From positions 93,129-157,128 of the forward strand of contig JAEZGH010000048.1 in the NCBI GenBank assembly GCA_023417065.1: a stretch of 64,000 nt of DNA. The letters are read 5' to 3'. The DNA is from Bacteroidota bacterium. GTDB taxonomy: Bacteria > Bacteroidota > Bacteroidia > Cytophagales > Cyclobacteriaceae. A model generated the notes under the pieces. That model was not told where the DNA came from, made no database searches, and saw only the letters and a program-made list of their open reading frames with translations. Numbering within the stretch: position 1 is the stretch's first letter; each line of letters begins with the position of its first letter. The translations under genes and the position numbers were made by a program. Shown here piece after piece: positions 24,677-33,128 of the stretch.

Positions 24677-24964
24677 TTACTTTGAGATGTATTGCTTTAA
24701 GGCAGATACATAATCTTCGAAAGCTTTAATTCCTTTACGTGTGATTCGGCAGGTAGTAAGGGGTTTCTTTCCTTTGAAAGTCTTTTCCACGGAAATGTAA
24801 CCGGCCTCGGAGAGTTTATCCAACTGGACACTCAGGTTTCCTGCTGTGCTTCCGGTTTTTTCTTTTAAGAAAGTGAACTCGGCGGATTCCACGCTCAGGA
24901 GTACTGACATTACGGCGAGCCTAAGCTGTGAATGGAGCAGCGGATCGAGGTCTTTGAACGCCAT
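24677..24964 (-). CDS. small winged-helix transcriptional regulator
   Basis: 95 residues forming one winged helix-turn-helix domain: 'LHSQLRLAVMSVLLSVESAE', 'FTFLKEKTGSTAGNLSVQLD' (recognition helix), 'KLSEAGYISVEKTFKGKKPL', 'TTCRITRKGIKAFEDYV'. This is the single-domain MarR/ArsR-like type (HTH_34) that binds DNA as a dimer. No metal-binding cysteines. Its ATG overlaps the stop of the upstream membrane gene by one base (TAATG). A 25-bp palindromic site is repeated before its operon and before the downstream DUF1579-like gene, pointing to autoregulation. Confidence 0.88.
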   Translation of the reverse strand: MAFKDLDPLLHSQLRLAVMSVLLSVESAEFTFLKEKTGSTAGNLSVQLDKLSEAGYISVEKTFKGKKPLTTCRITRKGIKAFEDYVSALKQYISK

Positions 24965-25536
24965 TATTCTTTACTGTTTTTGAGCATGTATCCAGGTATC
25001 AGATAACCGCAGATGATGGCGGCAGCGCCTACAAGTGGCTGGAACTCGGGGCTTACCAGAAAGCTTACAATTCCCGATATCCAGAACACCAGGCCACCTG
25101 CGATGAGAGGTCTGAAACGAATCATTATGCCAGATACGAAGGTGGGGAGTGCTCCGACGAGAAGGATTACCGGCCCGAGTTGATAGTTGATTTTGCTGCC
25201 GAAAGACATGAGCGTAAAGATGATAACGCCAAACATAATCCACAACCACATACTGATTCTATCCATATGCGTTACGGTTCCGTCGCCGGAAGTTTTCTTT
25301 GACGCTTTGACTATTGTAAAGATCCATGCAGGTATTGTGATTGCCCATATCACCCAGGGGTAGGGATAGCTGAAGCGCATGAGCAGATACATACCAACGT
25401 TGCACGCGATGATAATCCAGCCCCACAACAGGAAATAGAACGCATTGCGTTGCATTTTACCCTGCGCCAGCCGGATCATGTTCGCGATCAGGTGGAGGCT
25501 TTCCTCCGGTGAAATTTGTCTCGATTCCGTGTCCAT
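24964..25536 (-). CDS. four- to five-helix membrane protein, operon partner of the regulator
   Basis: 190 residues. After a soluble stretch of about 30 residues (SPEESLHLIANMIRLAQGKM) come five to six hydrophobic segments (FYFLLWGWIIIACNVGMYLL; YPYPWVIWAITIPAWIFTIV; ISMWLWIMFGVIIFTLMSF; LGPVILLVGALPTFVSGIMI; IAGGLVFWISGIVSFLVS; VGAAAIICGYLIPGYML). No named domain recognised; such integral membrane proteins are often paired with small winged-helix regulators in Bacteroidota. Co-translated with the regulator through a 1-base overlap. The shared operator lies 45-69 bp upstream. Confidence 0.82.
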   Translation of the reverse strand: MDTESRQISPEESLHLIANMIRLAQGKMQRNAFYFLLWGWIIIACNVGMYLLMRFSYPYPWVIWAITIPAWIFTIVKASKKTSGDGTVTHMDRISMWLWIMFGVIIFTLMSFGSKINYQLGPVILLVGALPTFVSGIMIRFRPLIAGGLVFWISGIVSFLVSPEFQPLVGAAAIICGYLIPGYMLKNSKE

Positions 25537-25580
25537 AATGAATGGTTTTTGTTTTGTTTCTTTAATATACGGATATTTAT

Positions 25581-25605
25581 TAAACTAGTTTATAGTATAA
25601 ACCAT
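25581..25605. promoter_or_regulatory. shared operator copy 2 (before the membrane protein/regulator operon)
   Basis: Counterpart of 24634-24658, 21 of 25 bases identical, with the half-site order TAAAC-GTTTA-TAAAC conserved and the four differences falling in spacers or edges. It is in the divergent region shared with riboflavin synthase (ATG at 25644), so it might touch that promoter as well. Confidence 0.6.
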
Positions 25606-25643
25606 AAAATTTTTTTAGGTCGTTTTTTGTTTAAATTTCGGAC

Positions 25644-26237
25644 ATGTTCACGGGAATAATAGAAACAATAGGGATTCTGACCGCCGTCCAGGAGGAGGGG
25701 TCAAATAAGCGATTAAGCTTTTCGAGCGAGATAACCTCATCATTGAAAGTAGATCAGAGCGTAGCACACAATGGCGTGTGTCTGACGGTGGTTGACGTTT
25801 CGCCGGGGCACCATTCCGTCGTGGCGGTTCGCGAAACGCTTCTTAAATCAAATCTTGGCGATCTGAAGGCTGGTGACAAGGTGAACCTGGAGCGGTGTAT
25901 GCTTAATAATGGACGCTTCGATGGTCACATTGTTCAGGGCCACGTCGACCAGGTCGCATTTGTTAAGAACGTGGAGGAACTCGACGGCAGTTGGTTATAT
26001 GATTTTGAGTATGATTCTGCGTCAGGTAACATTACCGTTGAGAAGGGATCTGTATGTGTGAACGGTGTCAGCCTTACCTGTTTTAACTGTACGCCCAACA
26101 GCTTTCGGGTAACCATCATACCTTATACCTACGAGCATACCAACTTCCACAAGTTAAAGATGGGCGACAAAGTAAACATCGAATTCGATATCATCGGGAA
26201 ATACGTCCAGCGACTGCTGAGTCTTGGAAAGGCTTGA
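25644..26237 (+). CDS. ribE: riboflavin synthase, alpha chain
   Basis: 197 residues made of two similar lumazine-binding beta-barrels. Repeat 1 begins MFTGIIETIG and contains VAHNGVCLTVVDV; repeat 2 begins at 'GRFDGHIVQGHVDQVAFVKN' and contains VCVNGVSLTCFNC. The enzyme dismutates two 6,7-dimethyl-8-ribityllumazine molecules into riboflavin. No FMN riboswitch is seen in the short upstream region. Single gene, divergent from the regulator operon. Confidence 0.96.
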   Translation: MFTGIIETIGILTAVQEEGSNKRLSFSSEITSSLKVDQSVAHNGVCLTVVDVSPGHHSVVAVRETLLKSNLGDLKAGDKVNLERCMLNNGRFDGHIVQGHVDQVAFVKNVEELDGSWLYDFEYDSASGNITVEKGSVCVNGVSLTCFNCTPNSFRVTIIPYTYEHTNFHKLKMGDKVNIEFDIIGKYVQRLLSLGKA

Positions 26238-26244
26238 CGGCGTG

Positions 26245-26811
26245 TTAACGCTGTGACAGGGTATTCTTTGAATACATCGCCAGGCGGTAGAACAACCATG
26301 CGAATGCCGCACCGATCGTTCCTCCGACAATCAGGTCTCCGGGATAATGTACACCGAGGTAGATACGTGTATAGCTGACGAGCACCGCCCACAGGAACAG
26401 CGATTTCGCAGCGGGATAACGCCTTCTTAACAGTAAGAAAAGAAATGTTGCCGCGCCGAAAGTATTGGCTGCATGGCTGGAGGCAAATCCGTATCGTCCG
26501 CCTTTGTATTCATTGACGATGTGTACTGCTGCTGCTATCTCGGGATTGTGCGAAGGACGGAGCCGCGCGAAATAAGGCTTCATCAATGACGACGTCACCT
26601 GATCAGCACATGCAATCGTGAGTGTCAACGCTAACAGAAAAATCCATGTTTGCTTTCCGTGAACGCGTACCATTAAGTATAGCAACACCAGGAACAACGG
26701 TGTCCAGGCAAGCGTATTTGTCAGAAAATACATGACAGGATCAAGCCAGCTGGCGTGCAGATCATTCAACCACAGAAACGCCTCAATATCCCACTCGATG
26801 AGTTTATCCAC
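26245..26811 (-). CDS. PAP2 family membrane phosphatase
   Basis: 188 residues starting at a GTG. Type 2 phosphatidic acid phosphatase motifs in order: KPYFARLRP (KxxxxxxRP), FASSHAANTF (PSGH variant) and TRIYLGVHYPGDLIVG (SRxxxxxHxxxD variant), between five to six membrane segments. Such enzymes remove phosphate from lipid phosphates such as undecaprenyl pyrophosphate or phosphatidic acid; the exact substrate is not clear. It follows the histidine kinase gene by 8 bp on the same strand, so co-transcription is likely. Confidence 0.93.
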   Translation of the reverse strand: MDKLIEWDIEAFLWLNDLHASWLDPVMYFLTNTLAWTPLFLVLLYLMVRVHGKQTWIFLLALTLTIACADQVTSSLMKPYFARLRPSHNPEIAAAVHIVNEYKGGRYGFASSHAANTFGAATFLFLLLRRRYPAAKSLFLWAVLVSYTRIYLGVHYPGDLIVGGTIGAAFAWLFYRLAMYSKNTLSQR

Positions 26812-26819
26812 GATAAATT

Positions 26820-28769
26820 CTATGTTGAAGTATGTTTATCAAACTGACTTATCCATCCAATTGCATCTCCGTAGTGATTGAAGTATCTTACTTCAAGACC
26901 GAACTTCGCCAGCATCTCGGTGAATCCGTTGTCATCAAGTAATTCGTTTGGCGCAAGAACAGCTGCAAGGCGACGAAGACCGTTTTTAGATGCTTCCTGG
27001 AGGACGTCCCTCAAAAACTCGTACCGCGCCTGTTCATTTTCGAAGCTCTCGGCGGCTCTGTCGGTGATAAAGTTAGGTGTATTATACACTTTAATGAAGT
27101 CAAGCACCTTTTTAAGCAAGGTCTTGTATTCCTGAAAGTCAGGTTTACGCCATGAGACGCCCAGGCAATTTAACGTAGCATCGAAGAAGATTTCGGCTTT
27201 TTCGCCCTGATACAGGATCTGTCTGTCGGCATTTTCGGGTTTTTTGAGGCGAACCTTGAATTCGGTAAACTTGTCGAGCTCACTAGTTACAGAGATATTG
27301 CCCCCAAGCGCTTCCGCCTGCATTTTCACGAGGTACAAGCCGAGGCCTTTCCCTTCAGTGTGGTGGTGGAAGCGTTTGTAAAGTTTGAAAAGATTGTCGC
27401 GGTCCCTTTCCATATCGATCCCCATACCATTATCGCGGACGGTGATATAGTAGTTGCGTACGTCTTCCGATGATGAAATTTCAATTACAGCGCGACGGTC
27501 GGGAGAGCGGTACTTGAGCGCATTGCTGATGAGATTGTAAAGGATGCTGTGGACCATCGGCCGTACACTGTAGATGACGCGGCCTTCCTCGATGTTCTTG
27601 TGGATTAGAATGTTTTGCGAGATTATTTCCCGGTTCAAAACGGAAAGGATTTCCTGGACTTCGAACGCGAGGTCTATTTGCTGGCGGATTTGGAAGATAT
27701 CGTTTCGTATATCGATAATCTTGCTGAGGTCCTTGATGATGTTGTCGAGTCGCTGGGTGGAAGTTTCAATATGGTGGAATATTTCGGCGTTGTCTGGGCT
27801 CAGGTTTTCTGGTTGAAACAGCTTGAGCAGCCCCATGAGACTGGCTACCGGACCGCGAAGGTTGTGCGAAACAGTGTATGAGAACTGCCGCAGCTCATTG
27901 TTGTGCTTTATCAGTTCGTGGTTGGTCTCAGTAAGCTCACGGTTTTTCGCGATCAGCTCCATCGACATGTTCTGGTTTTGTACGAAGAGCAGATTCCGCT
28001 GTTCTTCGATAGTTTCGTAAGCATCTTTCAGCTTGCGCTGGCTCTCGTTGAGCTTGTCGGTTTGAACCAGGATCTCCTGACTCCGGGATTCAATCTCGCG
28101 GTTTTTTTCTGTAAGCTTTTTGTTTGACGCATTGAGCTCGCGGATGAGGATCTCTGTTTTCCTTTCATTTCCCTCGGAAACAGATTTCATAAAAAACACC
28201 GCGCCCGTCATCAGCAAATACATCATCATAAAAACAATGTTCGAAAATTGGTATGATGACACTGAGAGAGCGCCGGCGCGATAAGGTACGCCAAAGTATT
28301 CGTGCAGCGGGTCGTGTAAGAACAAGATCAGGAAGATCAGCGTAGAGGCACCGATCAGAAACCATTTTTCCCGCAGGGAGAAGAAAACCGGAGGAAAGAT
28401 GCAGGACGAGAGTATTACTACGCGGTAGGTGAAGTAGTCGAGTTGTTCGGAATTCGCGTAGTACAATGTTTTCGAATACAACGAAAGGGAAATCACTGCA
28501 ACTGGTATAAGGATGCAAAGCCACAGGCGACTTACAACGGACAAATTCAGAGAATTAAATATGAGTGTCGACAGGCAGAGAACTGAAATGCCCGCGATGA
28601 TTAATGTGATGGTGCTCGATCCGTACCACAAATAGTACAAGCCTGACATAAGCAACCCGACGAAGGCGAAGGTGATGCTGATCGTGTTGGACAAATAGAT
28701 ACTTCTTCGTTCAGAAGGGCTCCCAGCGTATTGTACGCCCGTGTTGGCTAAGGTGTTCAGGTAAGTCAT
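26820..28769 (-). CDS. membrane sensor histidine kinase with an extra C-terminal domain
   Basis: 649 residues. About residues 28-200 hold six membrane segments; 205-295 a long coiled coil (KTEILIRELNASNKKLTEKN...); about 300 the HisKA box 'RQFSYTVSHNLRGPVASLMG' with the phosphoacceptor His; then the HATPase domain with N-box 'LYNLISNALKYRSP', G1 VRDNGMGID and G2 EGKGLGLYLVK. From about 520 to the end there is an additional alpha/beta region ('FFDATLNCLGVSWRKPDFQE', 'FITDRAAESF', 'LRRLAAVLAPNELL') resembling STAS-like domains of Cytophagales proteins. No response regulator adjoins, so the output partner is unknown. Confidence 0.9.
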   Translation of the reverse strand: MTYLNTLANTGVQYAGSPSERRSIYLSNTISITFAFVGLLMSGLYYLWYGSSTITLIIAGISVLCLSTLIFNSLNLSVVSRLWLCILIPVAVISLSLYSKTLYYANSEQLDYFTYRVVILSSCIFPPVFFSLREKWFLIGASTLIFLILFLHDPLHEYFGVPYRAGALSVSSYQFSNIVFMMMYLLMTGAVFFMKSVSEGNERKTEILIRELNASNKKLTEKNREIESRSQEILVQTDKLNESQRKLKDAYETIEEQRNLLFVQNQNMSMELIAKNRELTETNHELIKHNNELRQFSYTVSHNLRGPVASLMGLLKLFQPENLSPDNAEIFHHIETSTQRLDNIIKDLSKIIDIRNDIFQIRQQIDLAFEVQEILSVLNREIISQNILIHKNIEEGRVIYSVRPMVHSILYNLISNALKYRSPDRRAVIEISSSEDVRNYYITVRDNGMGIDMERDRDNLFKLYKRFHHHTEGKGLGLYLVKMQAEALGGNISVTSELDKFTEFKVRLKKPENADRQILYQGEKAEIFFDATLNCLGVSWRKPDFQEYKTLLKKVLDFIKVYNTPNFITDRAAESFENEQARYEFLRDVLQEASKNGLRRLAAVLAPNELLDDNGFTEMLAKFGLEVRYFNHYGDAIGWISQFDKHTST

Positions 28770-28916
28770 CAGTGGCAGTCCAATCTGACTGGAAACTTAA
28801 GTAAATTCATTTTAATAAGCTAAGGGACATTTAAGGTATGCAAAACAACGTTCGGGGCGGGTTCTTTTAAAGACGCTGGGGAATTCTTAATTTAGGAGAA
28901 TTGCTGAGATTTTTCT

Positions 28917-30401
28917 ATGGAAAGATTTGACCTGATTGTGATCGGTGCCGGACCATCCGGTTATGCTGCCGCCATGCGCGCACTCGATTTCAGAAAGAAA
29001 ACACTGCTGATTGAAAAGGATGCCATTGGTGGTGCTGGTGTGACGAACGGTGCGTTGTCGTCCAAGACCTGGTGGGAACTTGCGCGGGAGACAGCGACAT
29101 TCAGAAAAAATCTCAAACGTTTTAACATCGACGTTCCTTCGGTTAATTACAAGGAAATCCAGGCCGAGGTTATGCGGGCGGTTGAGGAACGCAAAAGTAT
29201 GCTTGAAGAGCATATGACCCTGATGCGTGAGTCAACGCTGGCGGAGTTCCTGCATTTCCGCAGGGGGACGGCGAAACTGCTGAGCCAAAACGAGGTTCAG
29301 ATTGAAAGCGAAGCTGGAGATACTACCCGCGTCTGGGGCGATTACATCATTCTTGCCACCGGAAGCCGGCCCCGCTACCTTCCCGAGCTCCCCATCGACG
29401 AGAAGATTGTTATGACGAGCGAAGGGATAGAACTGATTGAAGATTTTCCTGAGAGTATGGTGATCGTCGGCGCCGGAGTGATAGGCTGTGAATATGCCAC
29501 AATCTTTTCGGGGTTCGGCAAAACCAAAGTACACCTCATCGACAAGGGCGAGCGAATCCTTCCCTTTGAAGACGCCGACGTTGTGCACGTAATTGAGCGG
29601 AACATGGAAAACAGCGGCGTATTGATTCACAGAAACTCCAGGTTGATCCGGATGGAAATAAAGAACGGACGCGTCGAATACGAACTTGAATACGATGATG
29701 GGAGGAAGGAAGTTTTCAATGTGGAGAAGGCCCTGATCTCCGTGGGGCGGGTTCCAAACTACGAGAAGCTATGGGACAGCGATGTGGGCATTCGCATCAC
29801 CAAACGCGGGATTGAAGACAATGATACGCAGACCAACGTTTCCAATATTTTCGCCGTCGGCGATGTGACGGCAGACATCAATCTGGTTAATGTAGGTGAG
29901 CTTGAAGGCCGTTACGCGGTGGAGCGGATTTTTGGGAATCCTGAACGCAAGCTCGTCTATGAAAATATCAGCACCATTATGTTTCTGAGTCCGGAGGTGG
30001 CTGGCGTAGGGTTAAATGAAACTCAGGCGCGCGAAAGAGGGATTGACTATAAGGTTGTGACGCTGGACTATAGCTGCATACCGAGAGCAATAGCGAAACG
30101 GAATACGCAGGGATTCATTAAGCTCCTGGTCACCAATGATGACGAGATGAAAATCCTGGGGTTGAAGATTATTGGTAATCATGCGTCGAGTGCCATTCAG
30201 GCTGTCGCCGTACTGATCTCCATGGATAAAGGAATTGAGGAACTGGCTGAATGCGTTCATCCTCATCCGTCGATAACGGAAGGCATTCAGGAATGTGTTC
30301 GCATGTTGCTGGGCAAGTCGATGTTCAAGCCGGAAGTACTCAAGGGTAAACTAGCGTGTCGCATCAGTGCGAACGGCGTCTATACCGACATACGCTTTTG
30401 A
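28917..30401 (+). CDS. lipoamide dehydrogenase/SthA-like flavoprotein lacking redox cysteines
   Basis: 494 residues with the architecture of class I pyridine-nucleotide disulphide oxidoreductases: FAD motif VIGAGPSGYAAAMRA, 'IILATGSRPRYLPELP', NAD motif VIVGAGVIGCEYATIF ending in Asp (LIDKGERIL, NAD preference), second FAD motif 'NIFAVGDVTADINL', and the C-terminal base motif HPHPSITEG. The redox site GGxCxNxGCxPSK is replaced by GGAGVTNGALSSK, so both cysteines are absent. Soluble transhydrogenase SthA is a known relative that has lost the disulphide; lipoamide or glutathione reduction is excluded. An NAD(P)H transhydrogenase or other hydride transfer is likely. Confidence 0.85.
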   Translation: MERFDLIVIGAGPSGYAAAMRALDFRKKTLLIEKDAIGGAGVTNGALSSKTWWELARETATFRKNLKRFNIDVPSVNYKEIQAEVMRAVEERKSMLEEHMTLMRESTLAEFLHFRRGTAKLLSQNEVQIESEAGDTTRVWGDYIILATGSRPRYLPELPIDEKIVMTSEGIELIEDFPESMVIVGAGVIGCEYATIFSGFGKTKVHLIDKGERILPFEDADVVHVIERNMENSGVLIHRNSRLIRMEIKNGRVEYELEYDDGRKEVFNVEKALISVGRVPNYEKLWDSDVGIRITKRGIEDNDTQTNVSNIFAVGDVTADINLVNVGELEGRYAVERIFGNPERKLVYENISTIMFLSPEVAGVGLNETQARERGIDYKVVTLDYSCIPRAIAKRNTQGFIKLLVTNDDEMKILGLKIIGNHASSAIQAVAVLISMDKGIEELAECVHPHPSITEGIQECVRMLLGKSMFKPEVLKGKLACRISANGVYTDIRF

Positions 30402-30407
30402 CTACCA

Positions 30408-31016
30408 CTACTTCTTACCAGCGTGACGCTGTTGCAATACGTCAAGCACATCTTCAAGTCTGTATCCTTTTGCTGCCAGCAGAACGAGGTAATGATACAT
30501 CAGGTCAGCGGCTTCGCCGAGAAACAGTTCACGATTGTCGTCCTTGGCTTCGATTACTAACTCCACGGCTTCTTCGCCAACCTTCTGCGCGATCTTGTTA
30601 ATTCCTTTTTCGAAAAGGCTGTTGGTATACGATCCAGGCTGCGGATTGCGTTTCCGGGTTATAATCAATTCCTGCAAGGCGTTTAGCGTCCATGCCTGAT
30701 TGGATTCCTCAAAACAGGTATCCGCGCCTGTATGACAAACCGGGCCCGCGGGTCTTGCTTTTATCAGGATGGAGTCTTTGTCACAATCAACTTTGATGTC
30801 GACGACATGCAGAAAATTCCCTGATGTTTCACCTTTAGTCCAAAGCCGTTGTTTAGTGCGACTATAAAACGTGACCTTTTTCTCTTCGATCGTTTTTTGG
30901 AGCGCCTCCTGGTTCATGAAGCCTACCATTAGCACCACGTTGGTCTGGGCATCCTGAATCACACACGGAACGAGCCCGTCGAGTTTTGAAAAGTCAAGTG
31001 TCGGTAGCGATGTCAT
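30408..31016 (-). CDS. hisI: bifunctional phosphoribosyl-AMP cyclohydrolase / phosphoribosyl-ATP diphosphatase
   Basis: 202 residues, the HisIE fusion. HisI part (about 1-110): 'MLVGFMNQEALQKTIEEKKV'-like region, SRTKQRLWTKGETSG and the zinc-site DCDKDSILIKARPAGPVCHT. HisE part (about 115-202): NPQPGSYTNSLFEKG, 'KVGEEAVELVIEAK' and 'DLMYHYLVLLAAKG'. It carries out steps 2 and 3 of histidine synthesis. Last gene of the his operon, overlapping hisF by 4 bp and converging on the flavoprotein gene with a 6-bp gap and no visible terminator. Confidence 0.97.
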   Translation of the reverse strand: MTSLPTLDFSKLDGLVPCVIQDAQTNVVLMVGFMNQEALQKTIEEKKVTFYSRTKQRLWTKGETSGNFLHVVDIKVDCDKDSILIKARPAGPVCHTGADTCFEESNQAWTLNALQELIITRKRNPQPGSYTNSLFEKGINKIAQKVGEEAVELVIEAKDDNRELFLGEAADLMYHYLVLLAAKGYRLEDVLDVLQQRHAGKK

Positions 31017-31768
31017 GCACGTATGGGGATTGCGTTGTTTCTGAGAAAAGTTTTTAATTCGGGAAGGGGGATTTCACCGAAGTGAAAAATGCTTGCTGCG
31101 AGTGCAGCGTCAGCCTTGCCGAGGATAAATGCATCGATGAAGTGTTCCTTCGCCCCGGCGCCGCCGGATGCGATCACCGGTATACTCAACGAAGCATTGA
31201 GTTTCGAAAGCGGATCAATAGCGAAACCATTCTTTGTTCCGTCGTGGTCCATACTTGTAAAGAGTATTTCTCCTGCTCCGCGTTCCTGACCTTCTTTTGC
31301 CCAGCTGAAGAGTTTTCGTTCTGAAGGCTTTTTGCCACCGTGCGTATGGACAATCCATTGGTTGTCTACCTTCCGGGCGTCGATCGCCAGCACAATGCAT
31401 TGGGATCCAAATGCCGTTGCAAGTTCGTCGATCAGGCCGGGATTTCGCACGGCGGCTGAATTAATACTCACTTTGTCGGCACCTGCTTCCAGGAGAGGGG
31501 CAACGTCGTTCACACTGGAGATTCCGCCTCCAACCGTAAACGGAATGTTGATATGTCGAGCAATATCGCGAACCAGTGACGAAAACGTCTTCCGTTCTTC
31601 GTTGGTCGCGGATATATCGAGAAACACCAGCTCATCGGCACCTTGCGCAGCGTATGCCGCGCCAAGTTCCACCGGATCGCCGGCATCTCGGATGTTCACA
31701 AAGTTGACCCCTTTTACCGTTCGGCCATCTTTGATGTCAAGGCAGGGTATGATTCGTTTTGTCAGCAC
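31013..31768 (-). CDS. hisF: imidazole glycerol phosphate synthase, cyclase subunit
   Basis: 251 residues from a GTG at 31768. (beta/alpha)8 barrel with the catalytic Asp in PCLDIKDGRTVKGVNF and the second in FTSMDHDGTKNGF; 'TVGGGISSVNDVAPLLEAGA' and 'IPVIASGGAGAKEHF' bind the phosphates. It uses ammonia from HisH to form imidazole-glycerol phosphate and AICAR. Separated from hisA by 34 bp containing a short repeat, the only notable gap inside the operon. Confidence 0.97.
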   Translation of the reverse strand: MLTKRIIPCLDIKDGRTVKGVNFVNIRDAGDPVELGAAYAAQGADELVFLDISATNEERKTFSSLVRDIARHINIPFTVGGGISSVNDVAPLLEAGADKVSINSAAVRNPGLIDELATAFGSQCIVLAIDARKVDNQWIVHTHGGKKPSERKLFSWAKEGQERGAGEILFTSMDHDGTKNGFAIDPLSKLNASLSIPVIASGGAGAKEHFIDAFILGKADAALAASIFHFGEIPLPELKTFLRNNAIPIRA

Positions 31769-31771
31769 AGT

Positions 31772-31802
31772 TGTTCAAGTTTCAAGGTTCAGGTCTAAGG
31801 CT
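31772..31802. repeat. short TTCAAG-type repeat between hisA and hisF
   Basis: The hisA-hisF gap consists of loose tandem copies of TTCAAGnTT/AAGGTTCAGG, running a few bases into the hisA 3' end. A similar stretch (GTTCAAGTTTCA ... AAGGTTCAGG) occurs at 61913-61942. It looks like a degenerate intergenic repeat rather than a regulatory hairpin. Confidence 0.5.
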
Positions 31803-32534
31803 TCAAGAATCAAGGTGCAGCGTAAATTCGCGGATTTGGTTGAGGTTGATCCGGCCTTCGTAAATAGCTTTGCCTACGATCACGCCATCCAAACCGGTGG
31901 TTGCAAGTACGCGAAGGTCGTCGAGAGAACCAACGCCCCCGCTGGCGGTTAGCGCCAGCGACGGATGTCGCTCAAGTAAGTGTTTATACAGGCTGACATT
32001 CGGTCCGGTTAACATTCCGTCAGTACTTATGTCGGTACACGTGACATAACGAATTCCATAGCTGCAATAATCATCAAGAAACTGATCAATAGGAATTGCA
32101 GCATTCTCCTGCCATCCATTAATAACAATGGATTCGTTTTTTACGTCAGCGCTGAGAATGATACTACCTGATCCAAACTCCAACAGCCAATCCTTTACCA
32201 GTTCCCGGTTCTTAACGGCAATGCTGCCCAGGTTTACCTGGCGAACACCAAGATCAAGAAGTTTCCGGATCTCCTCGCCTGTTTTTATTCCTCCTCCAAA
32301 ATCAATGGAAAGAGAAGTACCACTCGTCAGCGATTCGATAACTTTCCAGTTGGTGACTCGTCCCGCTTTTGCGCCATCAAGATCCACAAGATGGAGATTC
32401 GTAATACCTGCGGCCTCAAACGATCTGGCCACATCGAGTGGGTTTTCATTGTAGACTGTCTTCTGCGCATAGTCTCCCTGCGTCAGGCGGACGCATTTGC
32501 CATCAATAATATCTATAGCGGGAATGATCTTCAT
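31803..32534 (-). CDS. hisA: phosphoribosylformimino-5-aminoimidazole carboxamide ribotide isomerase
   Basis: 243 residues from the ATG at 32534 (MKIIPAIDIIDGKCVRLTQG); the open frame continues upstream antisense-like through hisH and is not coding there. Barrel with catalytic Asp in PAIDIIDG and Asp in CTDISTDGMLTGPN; 'DFGGGIKTGEEIRKLLDLGV' and 'ALTASGGVGSLDDLRVL' bind phosphates. Converts ProFAR to PRFAR. Start overlaps the hisH stop by 4 bp (ATGA). Confidence 0.97.
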   Translation of the reverse strand: MKIIPAIDIIDGKCVRLTQGDYAQKTVYNENPLDVARSFEAAGITNLHLVDLDGAKAGRVTNWKVIESLTSGTSLSIDFGGGIKTGEEIRKLLDLGVRQVNLGSIAVKNRELVKDWLLEFGSGSIILSADVKNESIVINGWQENAAIPIDQFLDDYCSYGIRYVTCTDISTDGMLTGPNVSLYKHLLERHPSLALTASGGVGSLDDLRVLATTGLDGVIVGKAIYEGRINLNQIREFTLHLDS

Positions 32535-33124
32535 TTCTGAGAAAGGTTTAAGAAACTTTTCAAAACAATTTCGCCTGTCGCAGCTGACTTTTCCGGATGG
32601 AATTGTACCGCGTAGAAATTGTCGCGATGCATTGCCGCGGAGAAAGGGACAACGTAGTCTGTCACCGCGGACGTATTTGCATTCACGGGAACATAGTAGC
32701 TGTGAACGAAGTAAACGAACTGTTGATCCAGTGCCGGGTCCAGCCAGCTTTCGGTAAGAGCGAGCTGGTTCCAACCCATATGGGGAACCTTTTGAGACGA
32801 TGTTGGTTGAAAACGCTTTACGTCTTCGTGGAAAATGTTCAGACAGGGCGTATTGTTTTCTTCCGAGAACCGGCACATCAGCTGCATGCCGAGGCAAATT
32901 CCAAGGACGGGTTGTTTCAATTCCGGTATTAGCTTGTCAAGCTTTCTCTCCTGAAGAAAGCGCATAGTTGTACTGGCTTCGCCAACCCCTGGGAACAATA
33001 CTTTGTCAGCTGCGCGTATTTCCTCAGCATCGTCAGTAATAGAGAAGTTTACTCCAAGCCTTTCCAGCGCAAAGGATACTGACTGAACGTTTCCTGCATT
33101 ATATTTAATAATTACGAGCTTCAT
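32531..33124 (-). CDS. hisH: imidazole glycerol phosphate synthase, glutamine amidotransferase subunit
   Basis: 197 residues, class I glutamine amidotransferase. Catalytic Cys in PVLGICLGMQLM, His and Glu in YAVQFHPEKSA; the N-terminus 'LVIIKYNAGNVQSVSFALER' is HisH-specific. It supplies ammonia to HisF. Four bases separate it from hisB and it overlaps hisA by 4 bp. Confidence 0.97.
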   Translation of the reverse strand: MKLVIIKYNAGNVQSVSFALERLGVNFSITDDAEEIRAADKVLFPGVGEASTTMRFLQERKLDKLIPELKQPVLGICLGMQLMCRFSEENNTPCLNIFHEDVKRFQPTSSQKVPHMGWNQLALTESWLDPALDQQFVYFVHSYYVPVNANTSAVTDYVVPFSAAMHRDNFYAVQFHPEKSAATGEIVLKSFLNLSQK

Positions 33125-33128
33125 AATC

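Noticed and set aside
32535..32897. Open frame fusing a 120-residue extension to HisA
   Set aside because: Out of frame over hisH, no homology, and HisA's canonical N-terminus with ATGA overlap is at 32534.
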